The notes under the pieces were generated by a model. It did no database searches. It worked only from the letters and a program-made list of their open reading frames with translations, and had not been told where the DNA came from. 64,000 nt of DNA from NCBI GenBank assembly GCA_028583685.1, contig JAMXIF010001210.1, positions 8,720,828 through 8,784,827 on the forward strand, written 5' to 3'. The DNA is from Petaurus breviceps papuanus. Lineage: Eukaryota; Chordata; Mammalia; Diprotodontia; Petauridae. Below are positions 11,112 through 23,404 of this stretch, piece by piece (position 1 is the first letter of the stretch; every line of letters starts with the position of its first letter). A program made the translations under genes and the position numbers.

Positions 11112-14100
11112 AATTACTATACATATTGTAGATCTAATCTATTCCTCTAATCTATGCTCTATTAGTCAGTACCAGATTGTTTTGATGAATATCATGTTGT
11201 AATAGAGCTCGAGATCTAGTATTGCTAGGTAACCTTCCTTTACTTTTTTTTCCCATTTATTCCCTGAATATCCTTAACTTTTTGTCCTTCCAGATGAATT
11301 TTGCTATTTTTTCCTAGGTCTACAAAATAACTGTTTTGGTAACTTGATTGGTATGACACTGTGTAAATAAATTAGTTTATGTAAAAGTGTCATTTTTATT
11401 ATATTACTTTGGTCTGCATATGGTTAATTGAGTGTTCTCCAATTATTTAGACCTGACTTTATTCGTGTGAAAAGTGTTTTTAATTGTGTTTATATGGTTC
11501 CTGGGTTTATCTCGGCAAGTATTCTCCCAATGATTTTATATTGACTACAGCTCTTTTAAATGGAATTTATCTATTTCTTCCTGCTAGACTTTGTTGGCAA
11601 TATATAGAAATATTTCTGATTTATATGGGTTTATTTTATATCTTACAGCTTTGTTAATTGTTAAAACTAGCTTTTAAGTTGATTCTTTAGAGATTTCTAA
11701 GTATACCATCATGTCATCTGCAAAGATTGATCACTTTGCTTTCTTATTGCCTATTCTAATTCCTTCAATTTCCAGTCTTATTGCTATAGTCAGCATTTCT
11801 AGTATAATATTGAATAATACTAGTGATAATGGACATCCCTGCTTCACCCTTGATCATTTTGGGGAAGGCTTCTAACTTATCTCTATTAGAAACAATGCTT
11901 ACTGTTTGTTTTATAAATATATTATGTATCATTTTAAGGAAAGGGTGATTAATTCCTATCTTTTATGGTGTTTTTCATAGATTTCACTATTCTATTTTGT
12001 TAAAAAAAATCTCTATTGAGATATTCAGATGATTTTGTTGTTTTTGTTATTCATATTGTTAATTTTTCTGATAGTTTTCTTAATATTGAATGAGCTTTGC
12101 ATTCCTGATAAAAATCCTACCAGGTCATAACATGTGATCTTTGTGATACAGTGCTTCAATCTCCTTTCTAGTATCATTATTTTTTTTTTTGCATCAATAT
12201 CCATTAGGGAAATTTGCTATTAGTTTTCTTTGTCTATTTTTATTCTTCCTGGCTTAGATTTTAACACCATATTGTGTTGTAAAAGGAATTTGTAGTACTC
12301 CTTCTTTGGCTATTTTCCCAAATATTTTATGTAGTATTGGAATTCATTGTTCTTTGATGTTTGGTAAAATTCACTTATTAATCCATCAGGTACTGAGGGC
12401 TTTTTTTTCTTAGAAAACTCATTTATGGCTTGTTTGATTTAATTTTCTGAGACGGAGCTATTTAAGTATTCTATTTCCTCTTCTGTTAACTTGGGCAATT
12501 TATATACTTTTTTGGTGAATATTCTTCTTTTTCACTTAGATTGTCAGATGTACTGGCATATAATTAAGCAAAATTGCTCCTAATAATTGCTTTAATTTCA
12601 ATTTCATAAGCAGTCCATTCACCTTTTTTCTTTTTTTATATTGACAATTTGGCTTTCTTCTTTTTTTAAAAATCCAATTAAGCAATGGATTGTCTATTTT
12701 ATTGTTGTTTTTCCCCCATAGAACCAATTCCTAGTTTTATTTATTAGTTCCATGGTTTTCTTACTTTCAATTTTATTAATTAATCCTTTGATTTTCAGGA
12801 TTTCCAATTTGGTGTTTAATTGTGGATTTTAATTTTTTTTCTTTTTCTAGGATTTTTTTTAAATTGCATTCCCAATTCGTTGTTCTCTTTCTCTATTTTA
12901 TTGATTTAGAGATTTAGATTTCTTTTCCTAAGTACTGTCTTGACTGTATCCCATAAATTTTGTTGTATTATCTCATTGTTGCCATTCTCTTTAATGAAAT
13001 TATTTATTGTTTCTATGATTTGTTCTTTGACCCACTTTTTCTTTAGCATTAAATTATTTAGTTTCCAATCAAATTCATGTTTCAATGGTACTTTATTGAA
13101 TGTTATTTTTGTTGCATTATGGTCTGAAAAAGATGTGTGTAATATTACTGCTTTTCTGCATTTGTTTCTGAGATTTTTAATACTCTAACACATGGTCAAT
13201 TTTTTTTGAAAATGTCATTTATACCTGAGAAAAAAAGTATACTCTTTCTGTTTCCCATTACATTTCCTCCAGAGGTCTATCATATATAAATTTTTCTAAT
13301 ATTTTATTCTTCTCCTTAACTTCTTTCTTATTTATTTTATGTTCATTTTTTTCTAGTTCTGTGAAGGGAATGTTGAGGTACCCCATTAGTATAGTTCTGC
13401 TATTTCATCCTGTTAGTCATTTAACTTTTCTTCAAGAATTTAAATACTCTGCCATTTGGTACATATTTGTGTAACATTGACATTACTTCATTTTCTATGG
13501 TATGTTTTAGCAATTTGCATTTTCCCTACTTATCTCTTTTAATTTGGATTATTTTTGCTTTTGCTTTGAGATTGATTGAACCCCTCCTTTTTTTTAACCT
13601 CATCTGAAGCAAAATAGATTCTGGTCCAGTCCCTTATTTTCACTGTATATCTGTCTCTTTGTTTCAAGTACATTTCTTGTAAACAACATATTACTGGATT
13701 ATGGTTTCTAATCCATTTGACTTTCCTCTTGCATTTTATGGATGAGTTCATCCCATTCACATTCACAGAAATGATTACTGGGCATTTCCCTACATTCTAT
13801 TTTTCCCTGTTTATCCTTCTTGCTCTCTCTCTTTGCCGCATCCCTCTTCAAAAGTCTCTTTTGTTTCTGACCACTGCCTCCCTTGATCCTCCCATCCTTC
13901 TTTCAGTCTCTCCGCCTTCTCTTATTCCTTTCCCTTCCTACTTTCTTATTTGGTGAAATATATTTCTATACTCAAATGCATACATTATTCTTTCTTTGAG
14001 TCAATTCCAATTAGAGTAAGGTTTAAGCCTGCCATTCCCTCCAATTTCCCCTTCACTGTAAAGACAAATCTTTGTCCCACTAAAAGGTTAGAGTCATTAA

Positions 14101-14336
14101 ACTGTAATTTCCCAAAGTCAATTCAGGCTACTCGACTCCTGTTAAATTCTGTATCCAACAGATTCTGTGTCCAAGATCACATATTCTGTGTCCAAGATTG
14201 ATCTACCAATGAACCAGCTTTATTGCTTGCTTCTTTAACTGTAATCAGTCTGGAATATAGTTATTCTTCATCTACATTTTTTTTCCTATTGGAATAAGAA
14301 TTCCCATGTTAATGAATTTTATTTAAGAAATGTTCT

Positions 14337-14497
14337 TGGGGGAGGGGGGTCAGCTAGGTGGCACATTGAATAGAGCACTGGCCCTGGAATCAGGAGGACC
14401 TGAGTTTAAATCCAGCCTCAGACACTTAACAGAAAAACTAATCATGTGACCTTGGGCAAGTCACTTACCCCAATTGCCCTCCAAAAAGCAAAAAAAA
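14337..14497 (+). mobile_element. WSINE1-like SINE
   Basis: The head GTCAGCTAGGTGGCACATTG and tail CCCCAATTGCCCTCC with an A run mark a near full-length copy. A short TSD, AAATGTTCT, is at 14328-14336 and 14498-14506. Confidence 0.9.
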
Positions 14498-14689
14498 AAA
14501 TGTTCTGTGGGTTAATGCAATGAGCACAATGCTATTTATAAAGGGAATCATCTGGAGGACCATGGCACCTATAAAGCACCCTATTTGAATCCTGTCCCAG
14601 TTGTATCCTAAGAAGGATATTTTTCATGATAACAGGAAATAAACAGCAAACAATTTTGACAAATATTTGACCTGTTTTATGTATCAATA

Positions 14690-15345
14690 TTAATAATCAG
14701 AATAACATGAAAATTATTTCTGTTCTATATTTTGAGAAATTTATGAATATAATAGACTATTTCTATGCCATTAAATATTATGATATGAAGAATATAGAGA
14801 AGAATGGGATAACCTCTTTGAAGTGATGTAAAATTGAATAAGTACAACCAGAAAAACAATATACACAATTCTTGCTGTTCAGTTCTTTCAGTCCTGTATG
14901 ACTCTTTGTAATATTAGAGTGGCTTCTCATTTCCTTCTCCAGTCCATTTTACAGATGAGAAAACTGAGAAAAACAGGGCTAAATGACTAAAGACTAAAGC
15001 TAAAAGACTTAGGTCTTCCTGACTCCAGACCTGGAGCTCAATCAACTATACCATCTGCCAACATAAATGGAAATAACAAAAAAACAAAGAGAAAGCTGCA
15101 AAATTGTAATAACCAAGTTTGACAATATTTTGAATAATAAATAAATCAAAGATGATATTTTCATCAATTCTTTGAAGAGGTAGAAGACTATGAGTGTGAA
15201 ACACTGAACTTATCATCAGGCTTTCTGTATATTGATGAATTTTACTGAACCTATCCCTACCATTTAATTCTTCCTTATAAGGGAAGGGGAAACAAAGATA
15301 TATTGGGAAGTAAAAGCAAATGACAGCAATTTTTTAAAAAAATTC
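14690..15345 (+). mobile_element. Old LINE-1 3' end
   Basis: The text GAAGTGATGTAAAATTGAAT and AAGTACAACCAGAAAAACAA is the end of ORF2 and start of the 3' UTR in sense orientation. It resumes after the SINE insertion with AGCTGCAAAATTGTAATAAC and ends near an A-rich stretch at 15336-15345. The left border is soft. Confidence 0.7.
14869..15060 (-). mobile_element. RTE-tailed SINE
   Basis: The complement of the RTE-type tail (TTCAGTCCTGTATGACTCTT), the AGATGAGAAAACTGAG body and the head complement CAACTATACCATCTGCCA are present. It interrupts the LINE-1 3' end at 14690-15345. Confidence 0.85.
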
Positions 15346-16084
15346 AAATATTTTGAACATTATTGACAGGTGCAAGGAAGTTATTTTTTAAGAGAGGAGT
15401 GTTTGGCCCTAACAAATCAAATGCATGGACAATAATATGTGCAATATGACCTTGCATTATCTATAACTCTAAGTCATTTGTATGGATATAAAGCTATAGT
15501 CTGCTGCAATATATTAGTGGCCTACCAATTCTCTTTGCATATCCTCATCAAAGATGTTTTTGATGCCTGAGTAGAACACAGCTATGTTCCAATTAGTGTA
15601 AATAATGCATGCCCACAAATGGTCATATTATTGATATTTGTACTTTATATTTGCATTAGGGGAAACCAATGATCATATTTTCTATAATTATAACTTTTAA
15701 TGGTACAAATTCAAATGCATGCATCCACTTTAGGGAATTCATCACTCACATTAATTGAGAACTAACTATTCTCATTAAAAATAGTATGTATGTAAATATA
15801 TGTATATAAATGAAAGCAGCTTTATAGAGGTCAACAAGCTTTAGATGAGATTAAAACATATGGAATTATGAATACGTGCTAATTATGATAATAGTTGCAA
15901 ATAGATTGACCTTTACCCAGATGAAGCATGAAAAAGCAGGGAGTCAAACTTTGGTCTTAGATGGGGAAATTTAATATCTTCACTACTAGGTAACAAGAAT
16001 CTCTGAGAAATCTGATTCTTCATTTTGATCTAATAATAATTATATAATATCTAAGTATATTATAACAAACATTGTAAATCCTTT
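15346..16084. other. Unassigned AT-rich DNA
   Basis: I recognise no gene or repeat. Several AT-rich stretches are present, but nothing that forms a defensible feature. Confidence 0.4.
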
Positions 16085-16720
16085 ATAGGATTTAGAGCTG
16101 GGCAGCACAGGATCACTGATTCTCATTTGGAAGGGTTTATTTAATCAAACTATATCTGAATAACAATCTCCCAAGAAGAGTCATACAGTTACTGGCATGG
16201 GCTAACCAACTAATTTCAGAGGCAGATTATTCCACTTTGAGATAACTCTAATTGTGCAAAAATCTTCCTTTGTATCAGCCAAATTCTACTCCTCAACCAC
16301 ATTCCCTCATCCTTCTTATTCGGACCCTTGAAAGTTAATTCCTTCTTCATAACAATTGCTCTAATACTTCAATATAGTTATTGCACCCCACTGATCCCCA
16401 AGTCTTCTCTTCTCAGAACTAAACATTCTTATTCATTTTCAACTACTCTTCTTAATGGTATGATATCAAGGTTACTTTCCAACCTGATTCATCTGGGATG
16501 ACCTGTAACTTATCAATATCTTTCTTAAATGTGGTAGCTAGCACTGAACACAATCCTATGGATATGTACTGACCAGGGTAGAATATATCTGGGTTATAAC
16601 TTCTCTTGGTCTGGAACTTTAATGCTCCTTGATATTGAATAGATTTGTTGTTGTTGTTGTTGTCATACCCACTTTCTCATACTGAACTTGCAATCCACTA
16701 AAGCCCCCAATCATTTTTAG
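16085..16720 (-). mobile_element. L3/CR1 LINE 3' region
   Basis: Segments such as TTCCACTTTGAGATAACTCTAA, AGTCTTCTCTTCTCAGAACT, TATCAATATCTTTCTTAAAT and ACTGACCAGGGTAGAATATA fall in the order known for the 3' untranslated part of L3, in reverse. The copy is old and has no coding potential. A (TTG)n run at 16646-16663 has grown within it. Confidence 0.78.
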
Positions 16721-16724
16721 AACC

Positions 16725-16873
16725 ATCAATCAGTCATTCCATTAATCAGCTAGTATCTATTAAGTGCCTAAAATGAATCAAGCACTGTTCTAGGTTCAGA
16801 GAATATAAAGATAAAAGTGAAAGAATCCATGCCCACAAGGAATTTATATTCTGTTGGGAAAGACAATATATAG

Positions 16874-16875
<2 letters not shown>
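16725..16875 (-). mobile_element. L2-type 3' end
   Basis: The run ATCTATTAAGTGCCTAAAAT, GCACTGTTCTAGGTTCAGAG and AATTTATATTCTGTTGGG is the reverse complement of an L2 or L2-tailed SINE 3' end. Confidence 0.65.

Positions 16876-16918
<43 letters not shown>
16876..16918 (+). repeat. (CA)n microsatellite
   Basis: About 21 CA units with no visible interruption. Confidence 0.97.
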
Positions 16919-16921
<3 letters not shown>

Positions 16922-16994
16922 ATTATATCATACGCACATATGCCAGCCAGTTTGGTTATCTTCATTCAGATATTCTCTAATATGTTTCTCATTT

Positions 16995-17110
16995 ACAAGT
17001 CATGTGACCTGGCAAGACACTCTATTTTCTTACTTATGAGATAATGTATATAAATCTCTTGCAAACTTTAAAGAGTTATATAAATTTAGCTATAATTATT
17101 ATTATTAATA
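16995..17110 (+). mobile_element. MIR-like SINE tail
   Basis: AAGTCATGTGACCTGGCAAG, CTTATGAGATAATGTATATA and a terminal TTATTATTATTA run match the 3' half of a MIR or related SINE. Confidence 0.6.
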
Positions 17111-18198
17111 TCCCTTATAAATGTGAGTTTATCTTTTAAAAATACAATTCATATTTCTTTCCTCTCCACTGAAATGATTTTCCCCCTTATCTGATGCTCC
17201 CTTAGAATTGGTTATGCCATTTTGGTGCCATATTTCAGTCATGATATGATCAAATTTACATCCTTGCATAATTACCTCTTTTTCACCTAGCTTATTAACT
17301 ATAGACTTTTGAAGTCATTATTTTTATTGTACAACATGCATAGAAATCAGTTTATATATGACATGAGTTTTATTGCAGGTCCCCCTTTTTTGGATTGTTT
17401 CCCCTGTGAATTACTGGCCATCTCTCTTGTAATTATTTTCACATTGTAGATATTCTCGATGATCTCTAGCTTGATAGACATACCAAGAATTCATTGAGTA
17501 AAGCCTTTAAAAATTTATTCATAAGAGTCTAGGCAGAAACTTATTTAGCAGCCCTTGTCTGGTGTTCTCCATTGTTGCACCATCATTCTAGGATTTTGGA
17601 AGCCATGGAAATTCAAAACCCATATTCAGACCCTATCTTCCTTAAAACAGTTGGTTCTCTTCTGAAACTGGCACCTTTGAGTGGAAATAATGATGAACCC
17701 ATGCCCTGGATTTCTTTAATCTTTTGCCCAGCTCTTCAAAATTATTCACAATGATTTCTATACTCCCCTTGTCACGTGTACTGCTATTATTTGTGTGCTT
17801 TGTTTCTAAGTGAATCACTAGAGGTGAATAGAATTCATTTTGTTTGTCTAATTTTAATGATTCTCTCTCTCCTGAAAACAGGCATAGAGAAGGGAGTAGC
17901 TTCATAATGTTAAAAAAAAATTGATGAGTCTAAGTCTTTCATTTTAAAGATGAGAACAAGGAATCTAGATAGAGTAACTCATCCAATATTACCCAAACAA
18001 TGAGCAGCAAATTGAGGTTGATCTCCAGATCTATGAGCTCAAGATGCCCTCCACTACTGCCCATTACCTTTTTTCTCCATCAGCTGGACCTTGAATTGTG
18101 GAAAATCACTTAATAGGAACTTGATTTCAAGTAATGTTAGTGCTTTTAGTAAATGAACTGTATGTTTTTGGGGAAATGGAAGGTTTTGTTTAAAATTG
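17111..18198. other. Unassigned non-coding DNA
   Basis: I see no gene. Part of it (17180-17480) may be an old repeat, but I cannot name one. Overlapping 60 and 87-codon frames at 17572-17905 on opposite strands have no domain. Confidence 0.35.
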
Positions 18199-18206
18199 TT
18201 GTAGAT

Positions 18207-18342
18207 CAGAGGTGGGGAACCTGCAGCCTAGAGGTCATATGTGGCCCTCTAGGTCCTGAAGTGCTTCCTTTTGTAATTCATTCATCACTTGAGGACCTAG
18301 AGGACCATATGTGGCCTCAGGGCTGCAGGTTCCCCACCCCTG
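18207..18342. mobile_element. Palindromic hAT-type MITE, internally deleted
   Basis: The ends CAGAGGTGGGGAACCTGCAG and CTGCAGGTTCCCCACCCCTG are near-perfect inverted repeats, and the inner arms (TAGAGGTCATATGTGGCC and its partner at 18299-18316) pair too. So nearly the whole 136 bp can fold on itself. Flanking 8-mers TTGTAGAT (18199-18206) and TTCTAGAT (18343-18350) match at 7 of 8 and fit the hAT pattern nTnnnnAn. It encodes nothing and would need a transposase in trans. Two longer relatives occur at 34596 and 61041. Confidence 0.85.
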
Positions 18343-18350
18343 TTCTAGAT

Positions 18351-19235
18351 CCTTGACTCTTGGTTCATTCTGATTCCTTTCTGTGAGGACTTCCAAATCT
18401 CCTATCTCAGACCATTTCCCAGTGCTATTTACATGTTCATATAAGAGGAAGCAACAATCTGAGTAGTGAAGAAAAAAAATTTTTGTGCTCAGAAACTTAC
18501 CTATAGTTAAGTATTACAAAAATAGTTTTCTTTGTTTCCACAAGTCATAACTAGGAGCAATCAATAAACATGGAGTAAGAGACCCTACATCAGTTCCACA
18601 GAATTTAAGATTGTTGGGTTTTTTTTTAACTTGTAGTTCTGAAGATGCCAACTGAAATCTAAATCAATACAGCATACTCTTCATTGAATTATTGGCTATG
18701 GGGCTTTCTTGATAAAGGACTGAAGCAGATTAGGAAAAGAAGCCCAGTTCTGCCAGTGACCCACAGTCAGGGCAGGCTACAGGCAAAATTGTTAAGTAGG
18801 TAGAGTTTGTCCTCCCTCCTTCCCTCAGGTCATTGCCTTCAGCTAGCCCTACAGCACATTGTAAGCTAATCCTTTCACAATTCTCAAGGATAACTAAGGT
18901 GTTAATTTAAGGCATTTCTAAACCTCTCCTCTGGTCCCCACTCCCCTCCCAGCCCCAATGCTCTTGAGGTTATTTACATTTTAAAATAATACTCTTAAAG
19001 ACTGGAAAAAGTCTTCAATATCCTAAGAAATAATGTAATGTTAATAAAAACATCGATTGGGTGGTATTTTATTTTTACCAGACCACTCGTCCATCACATG
19101 CCAGATAGCATGAATTCCAATGACATGCAAGTGGGCCATTGGTTATCTGTCACTTTGACTATGTAACTTGACCATATCTTTTCTCCCCAGACATATATTT
19201 CTTTTATAATACTTTTTTAATAGATTGTTCCTTTC
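18351..19235. other. Unassigned, repeat-poor DNA
   Basis: No gene or known repeat is recognised. The segment 18760-19190 looks compositionally complex and repeat-free, so it could include constrained non-coding sequence. That is only a guess without an alignment. Confidence 0.3.
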
Positions 19236-19332
19236 CAATTATAATTATAATTAATATGATTTATATACCAATTACATATAATATAATATATAGTATTGTT
19301 ATATTATTATATGTAAATAATATATAATATGT
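19236..19332. repeat. AT-rich low-complexity tract
   Basis: Repeated TATAATATA and TATTATATG units. Confidence 0.8.
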
Positions 19333-19686
19333 ACAACCACAATGCTCTTCCTCTTAACCTTTGGATATGTCTCATTTCAATTCTTTATAAACTGGAATTT
19401 GGCTGTGTCTCATAGCCATACAACTAGTCATATGACATCATGGGAAAAATATTTGTGTTTTTTAAAATGAAACCTCATTTCTAGGAAAAAAAAAAAAAAC
19501 TGTGGTAACAGGAAACCCTTTTCAATTTCCCAAAGGTCATCTAAGCTTAACCTCCTCCCCCTTTTAAAGTTGGTGACCATTTTATTATCTATTTGAATAT
19601 ATACCAGTCTTTATTAGGATTTAGGTAGAAAAACTTGGAAAAAATAAAACAAAACACATTGTTACAGTTGTGATAGATAATGTTGG
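19333..19686. other. Unassigned non-coding DNA
   Basis: I recognise nothing here apart from an A run at 19485-19498. Confidence 0.4.
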
Positions 19687-19722
19687 ATAGACAGACAGAG
19701 AGGCAGACAGAGATAGATAGAT

Positions 19723-19794
<72 letters not shown>

Positions 19795-19802
19795 TAGACA
19801 GA
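19687..19802 (+). repeat. Compound (GATA)n/(GACA)n array
   Basis: A GACA-type run, then about 15 GATA units, then a second GACA block. C/T transitions link the two motifs. The opposite-strand 82-codon frame through it is a repeat artefact. Confidence 0.96.
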
Positions 19803-19874
19803 TTAAGTACTTCTATGGGTTGTTTTTTCAACTGCATGTTGAATCTTCACCATAGATGTTTTTTGATCATTCAT

Positions 19875-20060
19875 TTTTTCCCCTTTGTGTTACCAAGTGA
19901 AGTCAAACTCTGTGTGATCATGAATCCCATGTAGGAGGATTTGTGATATCCTGGGGTTTGCCAGAATCAGCATGGTGCTTTCTGCAAATGGCAGGAGCAC
20001 CTGAAGGACCTCATCATCTTTGGGGAATTCCTCTTCTACTTGGACCCTGTTCTGGATCTC
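19875..20060 (-). mobile_element. Possible RTE-class LINE remnant
   Basis: On the minus strand the sequence reads QVLLPFAESTMLILANP, faintly like an RTE or LINE-1 FADD reverse-transcriptase block. The adjacent 19880-19965 resembles the RTE-type SINE tail (CAAACTCTGTGTGATCATGA). The match is weak and could be chance. Confidence 0.3.
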
Positions 20061-20871
20061 CATCATAATAGTGACAAATACTCCTAGTGATACATATTCT
20101 AACTTTATGTCTTACTTATTAGTAGTAATTAAAGAGCTATGGGGGGGGAAGCTATCTCTGTTATTAGTTTCAAGGAATTCTATATAATTTTATATTAATT
20201 TTGACATGTACACTTGAAGTACTCCCTTGAAAAAGAGCTTTGAAGGTTGCATTCTACCATACCAAATCAATGTTAGTGTATAATCCACAATCAATTAGCA
20301 CAATGGGATCATACATTCTCTACAACTTTCTGTAATAGTGTAATGGGAAAGATATGACCTTCTATAGAGCATCACTTGTCCTAAAAGTTTTCCTCTTCCC
20401 ATATATTTTATCAAGAATGTCCTCACCAAACATACAGTTTATTCTCATGAAAATTTTATGAAAGGGAGAATATGGGGTCGTAGTTAAAATGTAAGATTCT
20501 TATGAGTACAGATTATTTCATTTATTGTATTTGTGTGCCCCATGGCCTAGAAGAGCTTGCTTGGTAAATAAGGGACAATACTTGCTTATTGACTTATTGG
20601 TTCATGTTGCTTGTTGATTACTGATATTCTTACAGTCACTTCTTTACTTTATGTTATTTTTTGGCATAACAAGATTTGAGATTTTCCCCATTATCTTTAC
20701 GTCCTTCAAATATCTTGACAATCAATTCTTCAGCCAACTCAAAATTGTGTTGCCTCTAGCACAGACCTCCTCTGGATATACTTAAACTAATTTTGTTGTT
20801 TTTTCATATCTTTATTTTCGACAACCAAACAGAACATCAAAGGGTCCCCCAGACAGCCATCAATACCCTCT
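20061..20871. other. Unassigned non-coding DNA
   Basis: I can name no repeat or gene. A G run is present at 20139-20147. Confidence 0.4.
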
Positions 20872-20888
20872 CCCCCCCCCCCCCCCCC
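20872..20888 (+). repeat. Poly(C) tract
   Basis: An uninterrupted run of 17 C. It may be length-variable or an assembly-sensitive site. Confidence 0.9.
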
Positions 20889-21010
20889 GGACTCACTGAT
20901 TCCTTCTCAAAGAGCTGGTTCCCCAGATCTTTCTGATAGTTAGGATAAGGGGAGTGAATTCCTACCCTGAAACTTCAATTAGCCTCAACAGAAAGATCTC
21001 TTGACCCTTC

Positions 21011-21037
21011 ACATACACACACACACACACACACACT
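21011..21037 (+). repeat. (CA)n microsatellite
   Basis: About 13 CA units, with a CACTCAC border. Confidence 0.9.
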
Positions 21038-21040
21038 CAC

Positions 21041-22814
21041 TTTTGCATGTTGCATGTAGTATATACAAATATTACAGCATAACTTGTATGTGAACACCAT
21101 TTCTAAATAAGTAGATAGCAATAATTAACAATGCATGGCAGATAAACAGATTTTATACATACACACAGAACAATGAATAACAAAAAACAATATTCACACA
21201 TACACAGAATCCCTCTCCACTCTGCTATCTAGCTATCTGTAGATACAGATTTTGACTGGACCTGTGGTTTTTATTGGTAAGTTACCAATAAATGCTTGTT
21301 GATTGATTGCTAGTGAACTCCCACTGAAGAAATTCCTCTCTCCAGGCAAAGCAGAAGCTGTATTCTATAGAGTTGCCTGGGGGCAAAGAGAGGTTAAGTT
21401 AGCTGCTCAGAGTCAGACAGCTAGTATGTGTTGGAACCAGAATTTGGACAGAGCTCTCTCTTTGTGTCTCTCTATATAGTACCATCTCTGCATGAATAGA
21501 TATAAAGAGATCCTTCAAATGGTATCAAATAAGAAAAGCTCATAGTTTGCTTACATATAAAGCCAGCCTTTATTAGGATTTAGGAAGAAACACTTGGGAA
21601 AGTTTTTAAAATGTAACATATTAGTTTAATTCTGATAGGTTATATTCAAATTCACATTAGACGAGAATCTTCAGATTATAGGAATGTCAGAACTGAAAGG
21701 GACCTTGGAGTGCATCTAATGGAACGTCAACACAAACAGGGATGATGAGAGAGATTTTGCTCTTGGTGGATTTCTGGTTTTCATGGAAAATCCCTGGATG
21801 TTGCCATTTTTCCCCTCTCCTACTCCCCTTGATATTCTTCAGATTGTCACCTTATGGTTCCCGTTCAGTCTAACCTTTAGAACACTTAGCAGCAGCTGCA
21901 GCTGAGCACACTTATCCTCTGAACCTCTGTGTAATTTCCTGAAGATGAGCTCTCATCTGCAGGTGCTGAGGTCTCCAATGATTCTTCCTCACCTAGTCCT
22001 TTCTGACTGCTAATGAATGCAACCTGCCCTAACTTCCCCCTTTTAACCCTGTGATTAATATGCCCTTACTCCAGCAATGAGACCTTTTTCTAAGATCCTG
22101 TCCTATAAAAAATGCCATTCTTGCCTTTTGGAAGACTGCACAATGCCTGGCCCACAGTAGACACCAATAAAGATTGATTGATTTTTCACCAGGCTTTCCT
22201 TTTTGGCGGTACCAAACTATTGCCACCCCACCTTCAAGTTTTGAAAACACTGTTTAAATGTGCATGATTAGGGGTTTTGTTTGTTTTTGCTGATATGAAA
22301 ACACTCCCAGAATACTAGAAAGAAAATGTGATTCTTTGAATTTTATTTTGGTCATACCAGCAGAAATCTGATTATACATATCTCAAATATGAATGCTTAT
22401 ATTCATTTTTGCAAAGCTAATCATGATTGGCCTTGTGCATGTTAGTTTTTTTTTCTTTTAAATTTGGTATAATTTAAGTGCTACACACAGATAAAGAGAG
22501 ATATTCCTATATCTCTATGTATGCATTTATATGTGTATTTCATTGATTTCCCTAAGCTCTAAGAAGTAACTTCCTCTAGAAATACTGTTGAGCTGTAGCC
22601 TTTAGTGTCTCCTAGGAGAATAAGGGGTTGATCTGCCCAAGGTTATTCAAACACTAAGAGCCAAAGGCATGAATTGCACTGAGCAAAGTTTTCTTGACTC
22701 TGAGGGTAGCTCTCTATTCATGATAGCACACTGTCTCTTTTATCTTTAACATATGCTATTTGTGTGATTTATAAAATTGTAAATGCATATATGTAGGTGT
22801 GTTTATAAACATGT
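21041..22814. other. Unassigned DNA with small SINE/L2 scraps
   Basis: L2 or SINE tails are seen near 21275-21310 (CAATAAATGCTTGTTGATTG) and 22135-22182 (AATGCCTGGCCCACAGTAGA). A MIR-like piece lies near 21380-21440 in reverse. A fragment like the 5' part of a MIR-type element lies at 21665-21725. The remainder is unassigned. Confidence 0.4.
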
Positions 22815-23395
22815 GGGAATAATAATAGTACCCACCTATAACAGTAATGGGAATTTGAAGATCCTCCCTGACACTTAATAGGCCAAATGTAATCACATGG
22901 AGCTGGGGGGGGAGAGGGGAAGAAGGTTGCTGAAAGTGTGGAACAGGAGGGGTAAAGCAGGAAGGAGCAGGAGAGAGCCAGAACAGCTAGGAGCAAGCAG
23001 TGTGGAGGCTGAGCAGCTAGCATGAGTGAGAGAGGGGCATTTTTGCTTAAGGGGGCCTGTTTTGTTTTGAAGGTCTGATGGAGGGAAGGCTTGGGAATGT
23101 TGGTATTTGCTGCATTGGTTATGTGTACCAACTTCTTGGTTACTGTGATAGATTTGGCTTTCTGGTTTTGGGATTTAGCTTTCTGGTATCTGAATAAATG
23201 TTTTGGCTCTGTCTTCCATGTGAAGAGTCTGTTGCATTTTGTGATTCACAACTACACCAGAATATTCATAGCCACCATGGGTGTGGTGAATATCCCAGAA
23301 TTATTGTGAGGGAAAAATGAAATTATATTCATAAAGTGCTTTGCAATGCTTAAATGTTATATGAATGCTAACTATATTATTATTATTTACATATA
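22815..23395 (+). mobile_element. SINE tail split by an LTR-like insertion
   Basis: The left piece GGGAATAATAATAGTACCCACC and the right piece from about 23296 (CAGAATTATTGTGAGGG, CATAAAGTGCTTTGCAATGC, TATTATTATTATTT) are two halves of one MIR/CORE-type SINE tail. The DNA between them is the LTR candidate at 22837-23270. Confidence 0.6.
22837..23270 (+). mobile_element. Candidate solo LTR, same family as 46298 and 47735
   Basis: The first 45 bases (CAGTAATGGGAATTTGAAGATCC) resemble the start of the solo LTR at 47735. A poly(A) signal AATAAA at 23193 lies about 75 bases before the 3' end, a spacing like the 69 to 93 bases in the two better copies. A possible TSD, CCACC, is at 22832-22836 and about 23272-23276. 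It holds no coding sequence. It looks like the fossil left after loss of the retroviral interior. Confidence 0.5.
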
Positions 23396-23404
23396 TGTAT
23401 GTGT

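Larger units (their letters stand above)
9936..14270 (-). mobile_element. LINE-1, most of ORF2, reverse orientation
   Basis: Read on the minus strand from about 14270, the element gives inter-ORF spacer, then the endonuclease start MNVNGMNSSIKCKRKV near 13766 with CCLQEMYLKQRD, then reverse-transcriptase sequence, and ORF2 C-terminal text (CATTCTCCAATTG complement region) at 9936-9984 and 10372-10445. The 3' UTR is missing because the copy ends at the tail-to-tail junction near 9935. A younger LINE-1 3' end and a SINE are inserted in it. Stops are frequent, so it is inactive and old. Confidence 0.85.

Noticed and set aside
13539-13956. 75-codon minus-strand frame and opposing 79-codon frame
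   Set aside because: The minus frame is the LINE-1 endonuclease start and the plus frame is its shadow.
14337-14400. tRNA-like A and B boxes
   Set aside because: They belong to the heads of tRNA-derived SINEs. No complete cloverleaf tRNA gene is formed here or in the other SINE heads.
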